From Brevibacterium sp. CCUG 69071 (lineage in GTDB: Bacteria > Actinomycetota > Actinomycetes > Actinomycetales > Brevibacteriaceae), in assembly GCF_021023135.1 (NCBI RefSeq), contig NZ_PGFV01000003.1:124001-188000 (forward strand): 64,000 nt of DNA, given 5' to 3'. The first letter of the stretch is position 1. Each line of letters starts with the position of its first letter. Shown here piece by piece: positions 8,199-16,630 of this stretch. Below the pieces are notes generated by a model. It saw only the letters and a program-made list of their open reading frames with translations. It had not been told where the DNA came from and made no database searches. The translations under genes and the position numbers were made by a program.

Positions 8199-9977
8199 AT
8201 GTCTGATGCTGAGGATCCTACGGAAGCAGTTACGCCTGACGACTGCAATACGACGAAACGAAGTAAACCTCCCAATCATCCCGTCGCTAGGGCGCCCCAA
8301 GAGGCGCCGGCCGAAGAAACTACCGAGCTGACTGGGCTCGCCAGCGATTTGGTTTCGAACGAACTGAAAAAGGCGCTTGCGGATGCAGCGAAGGAGGCGG
8401 TGGGCAGGACCGACATCCGCACGGCGCTCCAAGACGCCATACGCAAACAAACCACCAGCCTCAGCGCCTTCGGCCCGACGGGGCTAGACGACGCCGTCCA
8501 CAATGCACTCACGGACGCAGCGAAGCAAGCAGTAGGCAGAATCGACACCCGCACGGCGCTCCAAGACACCATACGCAAACAAACCACCAGCCTCAGCGCC
8601 TTCGGCCCGACGGGGCTAGACGACGCCGTCCACAATGCACTCACGGACGCAGCGAAGCAAGCAGTAGGCAGAATCGACACCCGCACGGCGCTCCAAGACA
8701 CCATACGCAAACAAACCACCAGCCTCAGCGCCTTCGGCCCGACGGGGCTAGACGACGCCGTCCACAATGCACTCACGGACGCAGCGAAGCAAGCAGTAGG
8801 CAGAATCGACACCCGCACGGCGCTCCAAGACACCATACGCAAACAAGCCACCAGGTGGAGTTCAACTCGATTCTTTGACCCGGCGATTGCTCTCGAGATT
8901 GCTGCTTCAAGGCCGGGGCTACCGGCGCCGCGCGAAACAACGCCGGGAGTCGATTATCAACATCAAGAAAGAGGAATCCCTAGCGAGGGCCGGTTCTCCG
9001 AAAGCTTCACCGGCCCTGGGAGCTTTTTCGCTACCCACGAGGTAGTAGTCGATTCTTTCAGTTCCCTTACGCAAGAACTAGCCAATCTTTCGGAGATCAA
9101 TCCGGGCCTCCGCTTGGTATGGCGTGGTCAGCAGAACGCCAACTGGGGTCTGCACAGTAGCTTGTACCGCCGACTGCTAAAGCACTCTGGCGTAGTGACT
9201 CAGAGATCTGCCGAAGGGGCTGGCGAGGCATCCCAAATATTCCCCGACGAGTCGGCGATGCTCCAAGCGGAACTCGCCATCCTGGATGAAGCGTCAGACT
9301 GGCGGATGTCAGATCTCTCAGCACTAGAGCTGATGGCTCGTCTCCAGCATCACGGTGGTCCCTCGCGGTTGCTAGATGTCACGCGAAATCCACTCATCGC
9401 CGCGTGGTTTGCAGTCGAGAGTGGACCAGACGATGGCGAGGACGCCCGATTGTTCGCCCTCTCGACTGCACCGGTGGGCGATAACAGCCCCGGTGACGCG
9501 GTGTTGAACGAGGTTCTTGCTAGCACTCGCTATCCGTTTTGGGTGTACGACAACGAGGAGCAACGAAGAACGGCAGAATGGGGCACTGGAGCACGGCGTC
9601 GAATCTGGGTGCCTCCGGCCTACGACGCAAGGATTGCAGCGCAGAACGCTGCCTTCTTGCTTGAAGGAGTGCCGATGTTCACAAGAGGAAACCTGCGACT
9701 GTTCGAGAGAGCCAAAAACCGACAATGGCATGCTGTAGATGTCGCTGCCGCAACTTCGATCTACGCAAGGCCCGCAAATCCGCACAAGCGCGCGCGACCG
9801 AATAAAGCCGGGCTGGCTCCTGTCTTCACCTTCAGAATCGAGGCTCAGGCCAAGGACCAAATCAGACAGTCCCTGACCCAAATCTATGGTTACACGACGG
9901 CACTCCTCTACCCCGATATCCAAGGAATGAGCACCCGGCTGCGGCTGCATTCCGATTGGATAGAAGCGAGCCGATAG
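8199..9977 (+). CDS. FRG-domain protein with N-terminal 44-residue tandem repeats
   Basis: The product has 592 residues. Residues 1-73 are acidic/polar and end in a degenerate half repeat (DAAKEAVGRTDI). Residues 74-205 are three copies of a 44-residue unit followed by a 14-residue partial copy. From about residue 280 an FRG domain follows, with the diagnostic WRGQ at 308-311, SSLYRRLL, then LELMARLQHHGGPSRLLDVTRNPLIAAWFAV. The FRG domain is of unsettled function; it often occurs in islands near defence genes. The repeats are helical with regularly spaced charged residues and may form an extended or oligomerising arm. The start has little ribosome-site sequence, but no better one exists. Composition is AT-richer than the core genome and the gene lies beside an IS remnant, suggesting transfer. 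Confidence 0.75.
   Translation: MSDAEDPTEAVTPDDCNTTKRSKPPNHPVARAPQEAPAEETTELTGLASDLVSNELKKALADAAKEAVGRTDIRTALQDAIRKQTTSLSAFGPTGLDDAVHNALTDAAKQAVGRIDTRTALQDTIRKQTTSLSAFGPTGLDDAVHNALTDAAKQAVGRIDTRTALQDTIRKQTTSLSAFGPTGLDDAVHNALTDAAKQAVGRIDTRTALQDTIRKQATRWSSTRFFDPAIALEIAASRPGLPAPRETTPGVDYQHQERGIPSEGRFSESFTGPGSFFATHEVVVDSFSSLTQELANLSEINPGLRLVWRGQQNANWGLHSSLYRRLLKHSGVVTQRSAEGAGEASQIFPDESAMLQAELAILDEASDWRMSDLSALELMARLQHHGGPSRLLDVTRNPLIAAWFAVESGPDDGEDARLFALSTAPVGDNSPGDAVLNEVLASTRYPFWVYDNEEQRRTAEWGTGARRRIWVPPAYDARIAAQNAAFLLEGVPMFTRGNLRLFERAKNRQWHAVDVAAATSIYARPANPHKRARPNKAGLAPVFTFRIEAQAKDQIRQSLTQIYGYTTALLYPDIQGMSTRLRLHSDWIEASR
8418..8853 (+). repeat. 132-bp in-frame tandem repeat, three copies plus a partial
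   Basis: Units begin at 8418, 8550, 8682 and 8814, each with CGCACGGCGCTCCAAGAC. Units two and three are identical and unit one differs from them at a single base (8436). The fourth stops after about 40 bp. A 132-bp period encodes exactly 44 residues, so copy number can change without a frameshift. The near identity at DNA level shows recent expansion by slippage or recombination. Confidence 0.95.
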
Positions 9978-10278
9978 AATTTAATGCATATTCTCAAGCT
10001 CATCCTGTAATTCACGGTGGATAAATCGCCACACCAAGTAGGCACAAGATACGAGGTTGGAGAACAGTGAATTTGACAACTAGGTGTGTCGAGTGGAGCC
10101 CAGTTGCTGACTTCGTTCTTCTTGATCTATTCAGTATCTAACTTGGACCGCGCATTATTGCCGTGCGGAGACGTTTTGGGAGCACTGCAATACGCTCGCT
10201 GCCGCGGCTCGCCGGACGCTCGGCGCTGATCGAACCCATCCTGCCGCTCACCCTTGGAACTTGACGGCACCCGCCCGC
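9978..10278. other. gene-free stretch at the right edge of the island
   Basis: I see no gene in this stretch. It follows the FRG gene and precedes the 3' end of the reductase relic. AT-rich sequence near 9980-10140 changes to GC-rich sequence by 10190, so the island border is probably here. No repeat, integrase or tRNA could be recognised. Confidence 0.4.
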
Positions 10279-10922
10279 CTACACCCGGTCTTCCGCCAAC
10301 ATGCCCAAAACCCGATGGCGCGCGGTGAGGAAACCGCCGTTGCGACCGAGCTCGACGAGTTCGAGGTCGAGACGACGGGGCAACGGAGGCCGGCCCGCAC
10401 CGAGGGTCACCGGCGCGATCGAGGTGATCACCTCGTCGAGCAGACCCGCATCGGCGAACTGACCGGCCAGATCGCCACCTCCGACGACCCACAGGTCCTT
10501 ACCACCGGCGCACGCACACTGTTGCGCATGGATATCAGCAACGGAGCCCCGGGCGAACCGGATGTCGAGGCGCTCCGGCAAGAAGTGCTCGGGCGAGGGC
10601 CCGTCCGATGCAGCACCGGACTCACCCGGGCTCCCGTTCCCCTCCGCCGCCCCCGGATCTCGAACCGGTCCGGCAGGTCCAGGCCCCGGCTGGTCATCAC
10701 CCAGCTCGGCAGCAGATAGGGCCACGCCCCCGATTCGTGGTCGAGCACCCACTCATAGGTCGTCGATCCCATCACGAGCGCACCCACCTCGGCGAAGAAC
10801 TCATCGAAGTCGTTCCCGCCTCCCTCATCCAAGGGCTGCCGGAGCAGCCAGTCGAGCGAGTCGCTCGGATCCGCGATGAAACCGTCGAGAGTGGTCGCGG
10901 TGTAGTACACGGTTCTGGTCAT
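10279..10922 (-). pseudogene. RibD-C/dihydrofolate-reductase-like protein, frameshifted
   Basis: The N-terminal half (from the ATG complementary to 10920-10922) reads [31 protein letters not shown] and PSWVMTSR, typical of the RibD C-terminal/DHFR-like family (NADPH-dependent reductases). The C-terminal half lies in another frame with [37 protein letters not shown] and ITSIAPVTLGAG. The switch is near 10645-10660, at a run of five C. One indel there would restore a protein of about 210 residues. It overlaps the preceding gene by ATGA. This is either a real pseudogene or a homopolymer sequencing error. Confidence 0.75.
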
Positions 10923-11903
10923 GATCCCTCTTCTTCATACCGTTCATCGTCGGATTCTCCGCGCAGCCGACGCAGCCACATGATCGGATCGCCGTCATCG
11001 ACCGGGCGTTCCAGCAACCTCAACATCTGCCGCACCAGCTGGCGGCGGTGGGCGGAGAAGGTGAGCACATGCGCGATCACCGCGCTGATGACAAAACTCT
11101 CGGGAGGTTCGCACAGCGCATCGATGAGGCGGTCGTCCCATCCACCTCGGCGATCGATGTCCGCGACGAAATCGAGCCAGCGGACCGCGACCTCGCCGTG
11201 CCGCTCCGAGAGGGAAGCCCGATACTCGCCGAGGCGGGAGCCGGGATCCGCATCCAGGAACGAATGACGGCGAGGAAAGTCGAGTCCCTCCAACGAGGCG
11301 GGCCACACCTCCTTGGTGTACACGAGACTCTCGAGCACCTCGGCGAACGGAACCCTCCTCCCCGTCCCATTCGAGCACGGTGGTGCCGGGCAGCACCCTG
11401 CGGGTGAACTCCTCCGGCTCCAGATCCGCGGAAGTACGGATGAGGTGGCCGATGTCGTCGAGATCGTGTCGGATGAGCTGTTCGCTGAGCGGATTCATCG
11501 GGGTCTCCTCATTGCGCACCCAGAGCGAGGCGGGCGGATGGAAGTGGATGCCGTTGGGGCTGGCCAGCCAGTGGCTCGACGCCTGTGCGCTTGAGGCCCG
11601 TGCGCTCGGCGGATGACCGAACGCCTTGGCATAGGCACGGCTGAATCCCTCTGCGAACCCGTAGCCGGCCTCCCAAGCGGCGTCGGTGACGCTGGCGCCG
11701 CCGCCCAGCTGCCAGGCCGCCCGCTCGAGCATCACCCGGCGACGCATCGCCACCGGGGACTCGCCCGTTTCACGGGACACCGACCGCCCGAAATGGAACT
11801 GCGTGGCATGCGCCCCCTCGGCCATCTGGCCCAGAGTCTCGTTCCCCTCGTCGAGCACAGCATCGAGCAGCTCCCGCAATCGGTCGCGACCGTTCTTCGT
11901 CAT
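10919..11903 (-). pseudogene. AraC-type regulator fused to a DinB-like domain, frameshifted
   Basis: From the ATG complementary to 11901-11903 the N-terminal part is an AraC/XylS DNA-binding domain (GRSVSRETGESPVAMRRR, DAAWEAGYGFAEGFSRAYAKAFG). It is followed from MNPLSEQLIRHDL onward by a four-helix DinB-like domain that continues in a second frame with VLESLVYTKEVWPA and FVISAVIAHVLTFSAHRRQL. The frame changes around 11345-11365; a single-base change gives GSPFAEVLESLV. Its stop overlaps the start of the reductase relic. AraC-DinB fusions are known transcription regulators. Loss of both genes of the unit by frameshift is unusual. Confidence 0.75.
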
Positions 11904-11967
11904 GCTTCCAGTGTGACGACCCCACGGGCCCGGCGCATGATCATTCTTGCGCTGTCCGAAACATCGG

Positions 11968-12039
11968 GCGGGCACGCATCTCTGCGGCCGCCTCGGCGAA
12001 GATTCGATCACCGAGGCAGCCGCAGAGATGCGTGCCCGC
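11968..12039. terminator. 29-bp hairpin between two minus-strand genes
   Basis: The arms at 11968-11996 and 12011-12039 are complementary with one mismatch and leave a 14-nt loop. The hairpin is just after the uspA-like stop codon (12056) and upstream of the AraC-DinB gene. It would end transcription of the tctCBA-usp operon. Confidence 0.8.
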
Positions 12040-12055
12040 TGGGCCTGCTTTCCGC

Positions 12056-12448
12056 TCAGTCCGCCTTCACTGCGAGCACCGGCATATCGGCCTGCAGGAG
12101 GATGCGCTGAGCCGAGGACCCCATGATGAACTTTCCGACCTGCGACCGTTTGCGCATGCCGATGACGATGAGGTCGACAGACCAGGCATCGGCTGCTTCG
12201 AGAAGCGAATCGACGACATCGTCTTCATGCGCCAGAGTGAAGACCTCTGCGTCGACGCCCTGACTCTCCGCCCGCTCCTTGACGGCATCGAGATCGGCGT
12301 CATCTGCGACCGATTCCTCGACCAGCGGGCCGCGCTTGCGAGAGTTCGCGATCCTCAGCTTCACCCCTCTCCAAGCCGCTTCCTTGATGGCGGCGTCGAC
12401 GGCCGCCTCTCCGGTCGGGGTCGGGACGTATCCCACCAGAATGCTCAT
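12056..12448 (-). CDS. universal stress protein (UspA family)
   Basis: The 130-residue single-domain protein starts MSILVGYVPTPTGEAAVDAA and ends DLIVIGMRKRSQVGKFIMGSSAQRILLQADMPVLAVK. This is the Usp fold with a GSSAQ nucleotide-loop end; the full G-2x-G-9x-G(S/T) ATP motif is imperfect (R/K in place of the second glycine). The ATG at 12448 overlaps the stop of tctA by four bases, so it is translated with the transporter. Coupled Usp domains are known from several secondary and tripartite carriers, and a regulatory role on the transporter is inferred. Confidence 0.85.
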   Translation of the reverse strand: MSILVGYVPTPTGEAAVDAAIKEAAWRGVKLRIANSRKRGPLVEESVADDADLDAVKERAESQGVDAEVFTLAHEDDVVDSLLEAADAWSVDLIVIGMRKRSQVGKFIMGSSAQRILLQADMPVLAVKAD

Positions 12449-13959
12449 GACACGAGCTCCTTCTCCTGCGACTTGGTCTTCGAGCGGCCGAGCACCTTCC
12501 GGATGATCGGCAGAAGTATGACGACGAGGAACACTACCAGCAGCGTGAGCGTGATCGGACGGGTGAAGACTCCACCCAGATCGCCTTCGAACAGGATCAG
12601 CGAACGGCGGACACTCGATTCGAGGAGTTCGGCCAGCACGAACGCAAGCACCAGCGGGCCCGGCTCGAAACCGGCCTTCTTCATCAGGTACCCGATCACG
12701 CCGAAGAGGACGACGAGTCCGACGTCGAACACGGAGTTCTTGATCGTGTAGGCGCCGATGAGCGTGATCAACACCGTGATCGGTGCCAGGATCGCCGGCC
12801 GCACACTGAGGATCTTGACGAAGACACCGATGAGCGGGATCGCCATGATGAGCAGCAGGATGTTGCCGATGTACATCGAATTGACGACACCCCAGAACAG
12901 CTCGGGCTCCTCGGTGACCAGCAGTGGACCGGGTGTGATTCCCTGGATGAGCAGCGCGCCGAACATCAGAGCCATGGTCGCGTTCGCTGGGATGCCGAGG
13001 CTCAGCAGAGGAATGAACGACGAGGTGGCGGCCGCGTTGTTGGCCGATTCCGGGCCTGCCACACCTTCGATGGCGCCCTTGCCGAACCTGGACGGATCCT
13101 TGGCGACCTTCTTCTCGACACCGTAGGCGGCGAGGGAGGAGATCGTCGCTCCGCCGCCGGGAAGGATTCCGAGGAGGAAGCCGAGAACTGATCCGCGTCC
13201 GATCGCCGGGGCGGACTGCTTGAGGTCGCCGCGGGTCGGCCACACGTTCTTGACCTTCTTCGGAGCGGCCATCGCCTTGTGGCGCTCTTCGAGATTGTAG
13301 AGGATCTCGCCGAGGCCGAAGAGTCCCATGGCCACCGTGACGAAGTCGATTCCGTCGCTGAGGCTGAGGTTGTCGAAAGTGAATCGTTCGGTGCCGGTGA
13401 AGACATCCCGACCGACCATGGCCAGGAACACGCCGATGGAGGCGGCGATCAGGGCCTTGAGCTTGTTGCCGGAGCTGATCGTGGCCACCAAGGTGACGCC
13501 GAGCAATGCGAGTGCGGCGTATTCGGGCGGACCGAAGTCGAGGGCGAAGCCGGCGATCAGCGGGGCGAGGAACGTCAGGCCCAGGATGGATGCGGTGCCG
13601 CCGATGAACGATCCGATCGCCGCGACTCCGAGGGCAGCGCCGGCGCGACCCTGTTTCGCCATCTGGAAGCCGTCGAAGACAGTGACGACCGCGCTGGCCT
13701 CACCCGGAAGGCGAAGCAGCACCGAAGTGATGGTGCCACCGTACTGGGCGCCGTAGAAGATACCGGCGAGCATGATGATCGCCGTGACGGGTTCGATGCC
13801 GAAGGTCATCGGGAGCAGAATCGCCATCGTCGCCGCGGGCCCGAGGCCCGGGAGAACGCCGATCAGCATTCCGACGAGGACGCCGATGAAGCAGTACAGA
13901 AGGTTTCCGGGTTCGAGGACTGTGCCGAATCCCTGGAGAACCGGGACGAACATATCCAT
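12445..13959 (-). CDS. tctA: tripartite tricarboxylate transporter, large membrane subunit TctA
   Basis: The 504-residue, highly hydrophobic protein has the TctA signature regions GVLPGLGPAATMAILLPMTFGIEP and IMLAGIFYGAQYGGT, repeated in weaker form in the second half (LLGILPGGGATISS, FSLGIPANATMALMFGALLIQG). It forms the ion-coupled permease of a TTT system together with TctB, using substrate delivered by periplasmic TctC. GGAGG lies 7 nt before the start and TctB ends 12 nt upstream. Substrates of this family are di- and tricarboxylates or other organic acids. The nearby aldolase and LysR gene suggest a hydroxy-acid. Confidence 0.92.
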   Translation of the reverse strand: MDMFVPVLQGFGTVLEPGNLLYCFIGVLVGMLIGVLPGLGPAATMAILLPMTFGIEPVTAIIMLAGIFYGAQYGGTITSVLLRLPGEASAVVTVFDGFQMAKQGRAGAALGVAAIGSFIGGTASILGLTFLAPLIAGFALDFGPPEYAALALLGVTLVATISSGNKLKALIAASIGVFLAMVGRDVFTGTERFTFDNLSLSDGIDFVTVAMGLFGLGEILYNLEERHKAMAAPKKVKNVWPTRGDLKQSAPAIGRGSVLGFLLGILPGGGATISSLAAYGVEKKVAKDPSRFGKGAIEGVAGPESANNAAATSSFIPLLSLGIPANATMALMFGALLIQGITPGPLLVTEEPELFWGVVNSMYIGNILLLIMAIPLIGVFVKILSVRPAILAPITVLITLIGAYTIKNSVFDVGLVVLFGVIGYLMKKAGFEPGPLVLAFVLAELLESSVRRSLILFEGDLGGVFTRPITLTLLVVFLVVILLPIIRKVLGRSKTKSQEKELVS

Positions 13960-13971
13960 AGGTCGTCCTCC

Positions 13972-14535
13972 TCAGAACAGGTGCGGGAGCTGCGTGCGCA
14001 GCGCCACGACGAAGATGAGATAGAAGGCCACAACGGTGAGGACCGAATAGAGGATCGCTGACCTCCACGATTCGCCTCCCAGCAGCTTCATCCAGACGAA
14101 GGAGAGCAGCAGGGACGGAATCTCGAATCCGACGAGCGGCAGTACGGCCACGAAGATCACGAGGCTGAGCACGCCCCAGACGACTGTGACGGAGTGGGAG
14201 ATGAACTTCTCACCGTCCCCGCCCCGGCGACCCAGCACGATCTGGGCCGCCGAGAGGACGGTCGCGATCAGGGCGACGACGAAGGGGAAGAAGCCGGGGG
14301 CCGGATCGGTCAGGGTTCCCAAGGAGAGATTCCAAGAGAGGATCATGCCGACGATTCCGAAGAGGCATGTCACGCCGCAGGCCACCAGATTCGAGATTCC
14401 GCCTGCGGGCGGAGGACCCTCATCTTCCCAGAGGGCCAACAGCTCGTCGGGGGTCTCCGCTTCGTCTCCCGGGGCGACTACCCCCGCGGTCGGATCGTCG
14501 TCAGCAGAGGGACCGTTCGCCTTCGGCTCGTTCAT
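13972..14535 (-). CDS. tctB: tripartite tricarboxylate transporter, small membrane subunit TctB
   Basis: The 187-residue product has an acidic, Pro-rich cytoplasmic N terminus and four predicted membrane helices (NLVACGVTCLFGIVGMILS; FFPFVVALIATVLSAAQIV; VVWGVLSLVIFVAVLPLVGF; ILYSVLTVVAFYLIFVVAL). DPAPGFFPF between helices is typical of TctB. I place the start at the ATG complementary to 14533-14535, 10 nt after the tctC stop; a longer frame would overlap tctC. Confidence 0.88.
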   Translation of the reverse strand: MNEPKANGPSADDDPTAGVVAPGDEAETPDELLALWEDEGPPPAGGISNLVACGVTCLFGIVGMILSWNLSLGTLTDPAPGFFPFVVALIATVLSAAQIVLGRRGGDGEKFISHSVTVVWGVLSLVIFVAVLPLVGFEIPSLLLSFVWMKLLGGESWRSAILYSVLTVVAFYLIFVVALRTQLPHLF

Positions 14536-14545
14536 CGTGGTCGAC

Positions 14546-15559
14546 TCAGTCCGAAAGATCGATGTCATATTCATCAATCAGCTTCTTGTAGCGGTCTGCG
14601 AGGTCAGCCCATTCCGTGGCGATCTCGTCACCGGAGACCTCGGTCGGGGTGAGCAGGTTCTTCTCGTTGAACTCCTTGTAGGCGTCGGTCTCGAACGTCG
14701 CCTTGAAGGACTTGTCGAGTCGTTCGATCACCGCATCGGGGGTGTCCTTGGGAGCGACGACCGCACGGTACTGCGAGACCGGGATGTCGTAGCCTTCCTC
14801 CGTGGCGGTCGGGACATCCTCGAGGAACTTGTTCCGCTCCTCGGAGAAGACCATGATCGGCACGAGCTTGCCGGCATCGATATGCGGCTTCGCCTCACCG
14901 AGCTGGACCGTGGAGATGTTCACCTGGTTGCCCAGGGCCGCCGTCACGGCCGGAGCGCCCGAATCGAAGGGCACCTCTTTGAAATCGGTGTCGATCTGCG
15001 CGAGCAGCAGACTCTGCGCCAGCTGCGATCCGGTGCCGACTCCGGCGGTGCCGAAGGACAGCTTCTCGTCGCTGTTCTTGATGTCGTCGACGGTCTTCAC
15101 GCCGGCATCTGGATTGGCGACCATGACGTAGTCGTCTTGGGAGACGCCGGTGATGACTTCGAAGTCGTCGATGCTCACAGCTTCGTCCTCACCGACGGCG
15201 AGAGGGGTGATCGTGATGAGCGAGGCGTTGAGCGTCGCGAGGTTGTATCCGTCCGGCTTGGCGGACTGCACTTCCTTGGCCGCCAGAGTTCCGTTGGCAC
15301 CGGGTTTGTTGATCACAGGCAGGGCCTGTCCGAGGTCGGACGAGGCGCCGTCGGCGAGTGCGCGGGCGATGAGGTCGGTCGATCCGCCAGCGGCGGCACC
15401 GACGGTGATGGAGACCTCCTTCGTTGGGAAGTCCTCTTCTCCCCCGCCGCCACCTGCAGCGACGTTTCCACCGCAACCGGACAGCACCATTGCTGCTGCC
15501 GATCCCAGGGCCAGGGGTCCGACGAGCCGTTTCGAGATTCTGCGCATGTTCTGGTCCAT
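14546..15559 (-). CDS. tctC: tripartite tricarboxylate transporter substrate-binding lipoprotein TctC
   Basis: The product is an exported lipoprotein: basic start (RRISKRL), hydrophobic stretch, and lipobox LSGC followed by a Gly-rich linker. The mature part shows the Bug/TctC pattern FPTKEVSITVGAAAGGSTDLIARALADG, VINKPGANGTLAAKEV and DYVMVANPDAG. It captures an organic acid outside the membrane for TctAB. An ATG four codons downstream (15547) is an alternative start; GAAGGG precedes both. It is divergent from a LysR gene, which probably controls the operon. Confidence 0.9.
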   Translation of the reverse strand: MDQNMRRISKRLVGPLALGSAAAMVLSGCGGNVAAGGGGGEEDFPTKEVSITVGAAAGGSTDLIARALADGASSDLGQALPVINKPGANGTLAAKEVQSAKPDGYNLATLNASLITITPLAVGEDEAVSIDDFEVITGVSQDDYVMVANPDAGVKTVDDIKNSDEKLSFGTAGVGTGSQLAQSLLLAQIDTDFKEVPFDSGAPAVTAALGNQVNISTVQLGEAKPHIDAGKLVPIMVFSEERNKFLEDVPTATEEGYDIPVSQYRAVVAPKDTPDAVIERLDKSFKATFETDAYKEFNEKNLLTPTEVSGDEIATEWADLADRYKKLIDEYDIDLSD

Positions 15560-15685
15560 TCCCTTCAGTCTCAGTCGACACTCCTGCGTATCTGTCGAGC
15601 GCTTCGGAATGAGCCTAAGAAGCACCAGTAATATTGTCTATGATGATAACTGCATGAAATGATGCCTGAAAGGTATCGTGGTCCT

Positions 15686-16561
15686 ATGTACACCTTGGAC
15701 CAAGTTCGGTGCTTCGTCGCGGTGGCCGAGCATCTGCATTTCGGCCGAGCGGCCGCAGCGCTGTCGATGACCCAGCCCCCGCTCAGTCGGCAGGTGCAGA
15801 AGCTCGAACGGTTCGTCGGCGTCGACCTGCTCGAACGCGACAATCGCCGTGTGGTGCTGACTGCGGCCGGAGAGGCCTTCCTCGACAATGCGCGAGTGCT
15901 CCTCGCGATGTCCGATCGCGCCCCGCAGGATGCACGGCGCATCGCCTCCGGACAATGGGGGCGACTGAGCGTCGGCTTCACCGCGGCGAGCGGCTTCGGA
16001 ATCCTCGGCAGTCTGGTCACCGCGATCGAAGAGAGCTTCCCCGGTATCGACCTCGATCTTCACGAGATGGTCACCGGAGAGCAGCTGGAGAACCTGGCCG
16101 AGGGCCGCATCGACCTCGGACTCGGACGCCTCGACTCCACCCCGCCCTCGGTGCAGTCCGAGCTTCTCTTGGCCGAACGGCTGCTCCTCGCCGTACCCAA
16201 GGATCATCCGCTGGCTCATCTCGAGCGGCCCCTTCGCAAGGATGACGTGACCGGCCAGCCGCTGATCATGCACTCGGCGACGCGAGCGACCTACTTCTAC
16301 GATCTGCTCGTCCGGCACTTCCCGATCGATCACCACATGGTCCGCCACTCGCTCAGCCAGGTGCTGACGATGATCAACCTCGTCGCCGACAATCACGGGC
16401 TCGCCTTCGTCCCCGAATCGGCCGCATTGGTCAGCGTCCCCGGAGTCCGCTATCTGGCGTTCGAGGATCTCAGCGAAGAGATCGTCGAGCTCAAGGCCCT
16501 GTGGAACACGCAGACGAAGAATCCTGCCCTCAAGCAGGTCGTCTCGCTGCTCCGTTCCTGA
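15686..16561 (+). CDS. LysR-family transcriptional regulator
   Basis: The protein starts MYTLDQVRCFVAVAEHLHFGRAAAALSMTQPPLSRQVQKLE, the LysR winged helix-turn-helix, followed by a periplasmic-binding-type sensor domain. The PPLSRQVQKLE helix with LSMTQPP is frequent in regulators of aromatic- and carboxylic-acid pathways. The open frame extends to 15659, but the ATG at 15686 gives the standard LysR length of about 291 residues. The 126-bp divergent spacer to tctC contains AT-rich TAATATTGTCTATGATGATA (15628-15647), a likely operator area. Confidence 0.88.
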   Translation: MYTLDQVRCFVAVAEHLHFGRAAAALSMTQPPLSRQVQKLERFVGVDLLERDNRRVVLTAAGEAFLDNARVLLAMSDRAPQDARRIASGQWGRLSVGFTAASGFGILGSLVTAIEESFPGIDLDLHEMVTGEQLENLAEGRIDLGLGRLDSTPPSVQSELLLAERLLLAVPKDHPLAHLERPLRKDDVTGQPLIMHSATRATYFYDLLVRHFPIDHHMVRHSLSQVLTMINLVADNHGLAFVPESAALVSVPGVRYLAFEDLSEEIVELKALWNTQTKNPALKQVVSLLRS

Positions 16562-16579
16562 CCTCCCAGAACTACCCGA

Positions 16580-16619
16580 CGGCGGCCCAGCAACGTGGCG
16601 CGAGGTATCTGGGCCGCCG
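16580..16619. terminator. bidirectional terminator hairpin
   Basis: CGGCGGCCCAG at 16580-16590 pairs with CTGGGCCGCCG at 16609-16619 around an 18-nt loop. It lies between the convergent LysR and aldolase genes. Confidence 0.7.
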
Positions 16620-16630
16620 CCAGGTAGCAA

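Noticed and set aside
8418..8853. Tandem repeats considered as a CRISPR array
   Set aside because: Units are contiguous 132-bp in-frame coding repeats without spacers, inside the FRG gene.
15629..15639. TAATATTGTCT shared with the toxin-antitoxin promoter at 22136-22146
   Set aside because: An AT-rich 11-mer near two promoters is explained by similar -10 regions; nothing else is shared, so a common regulator was not claimed.
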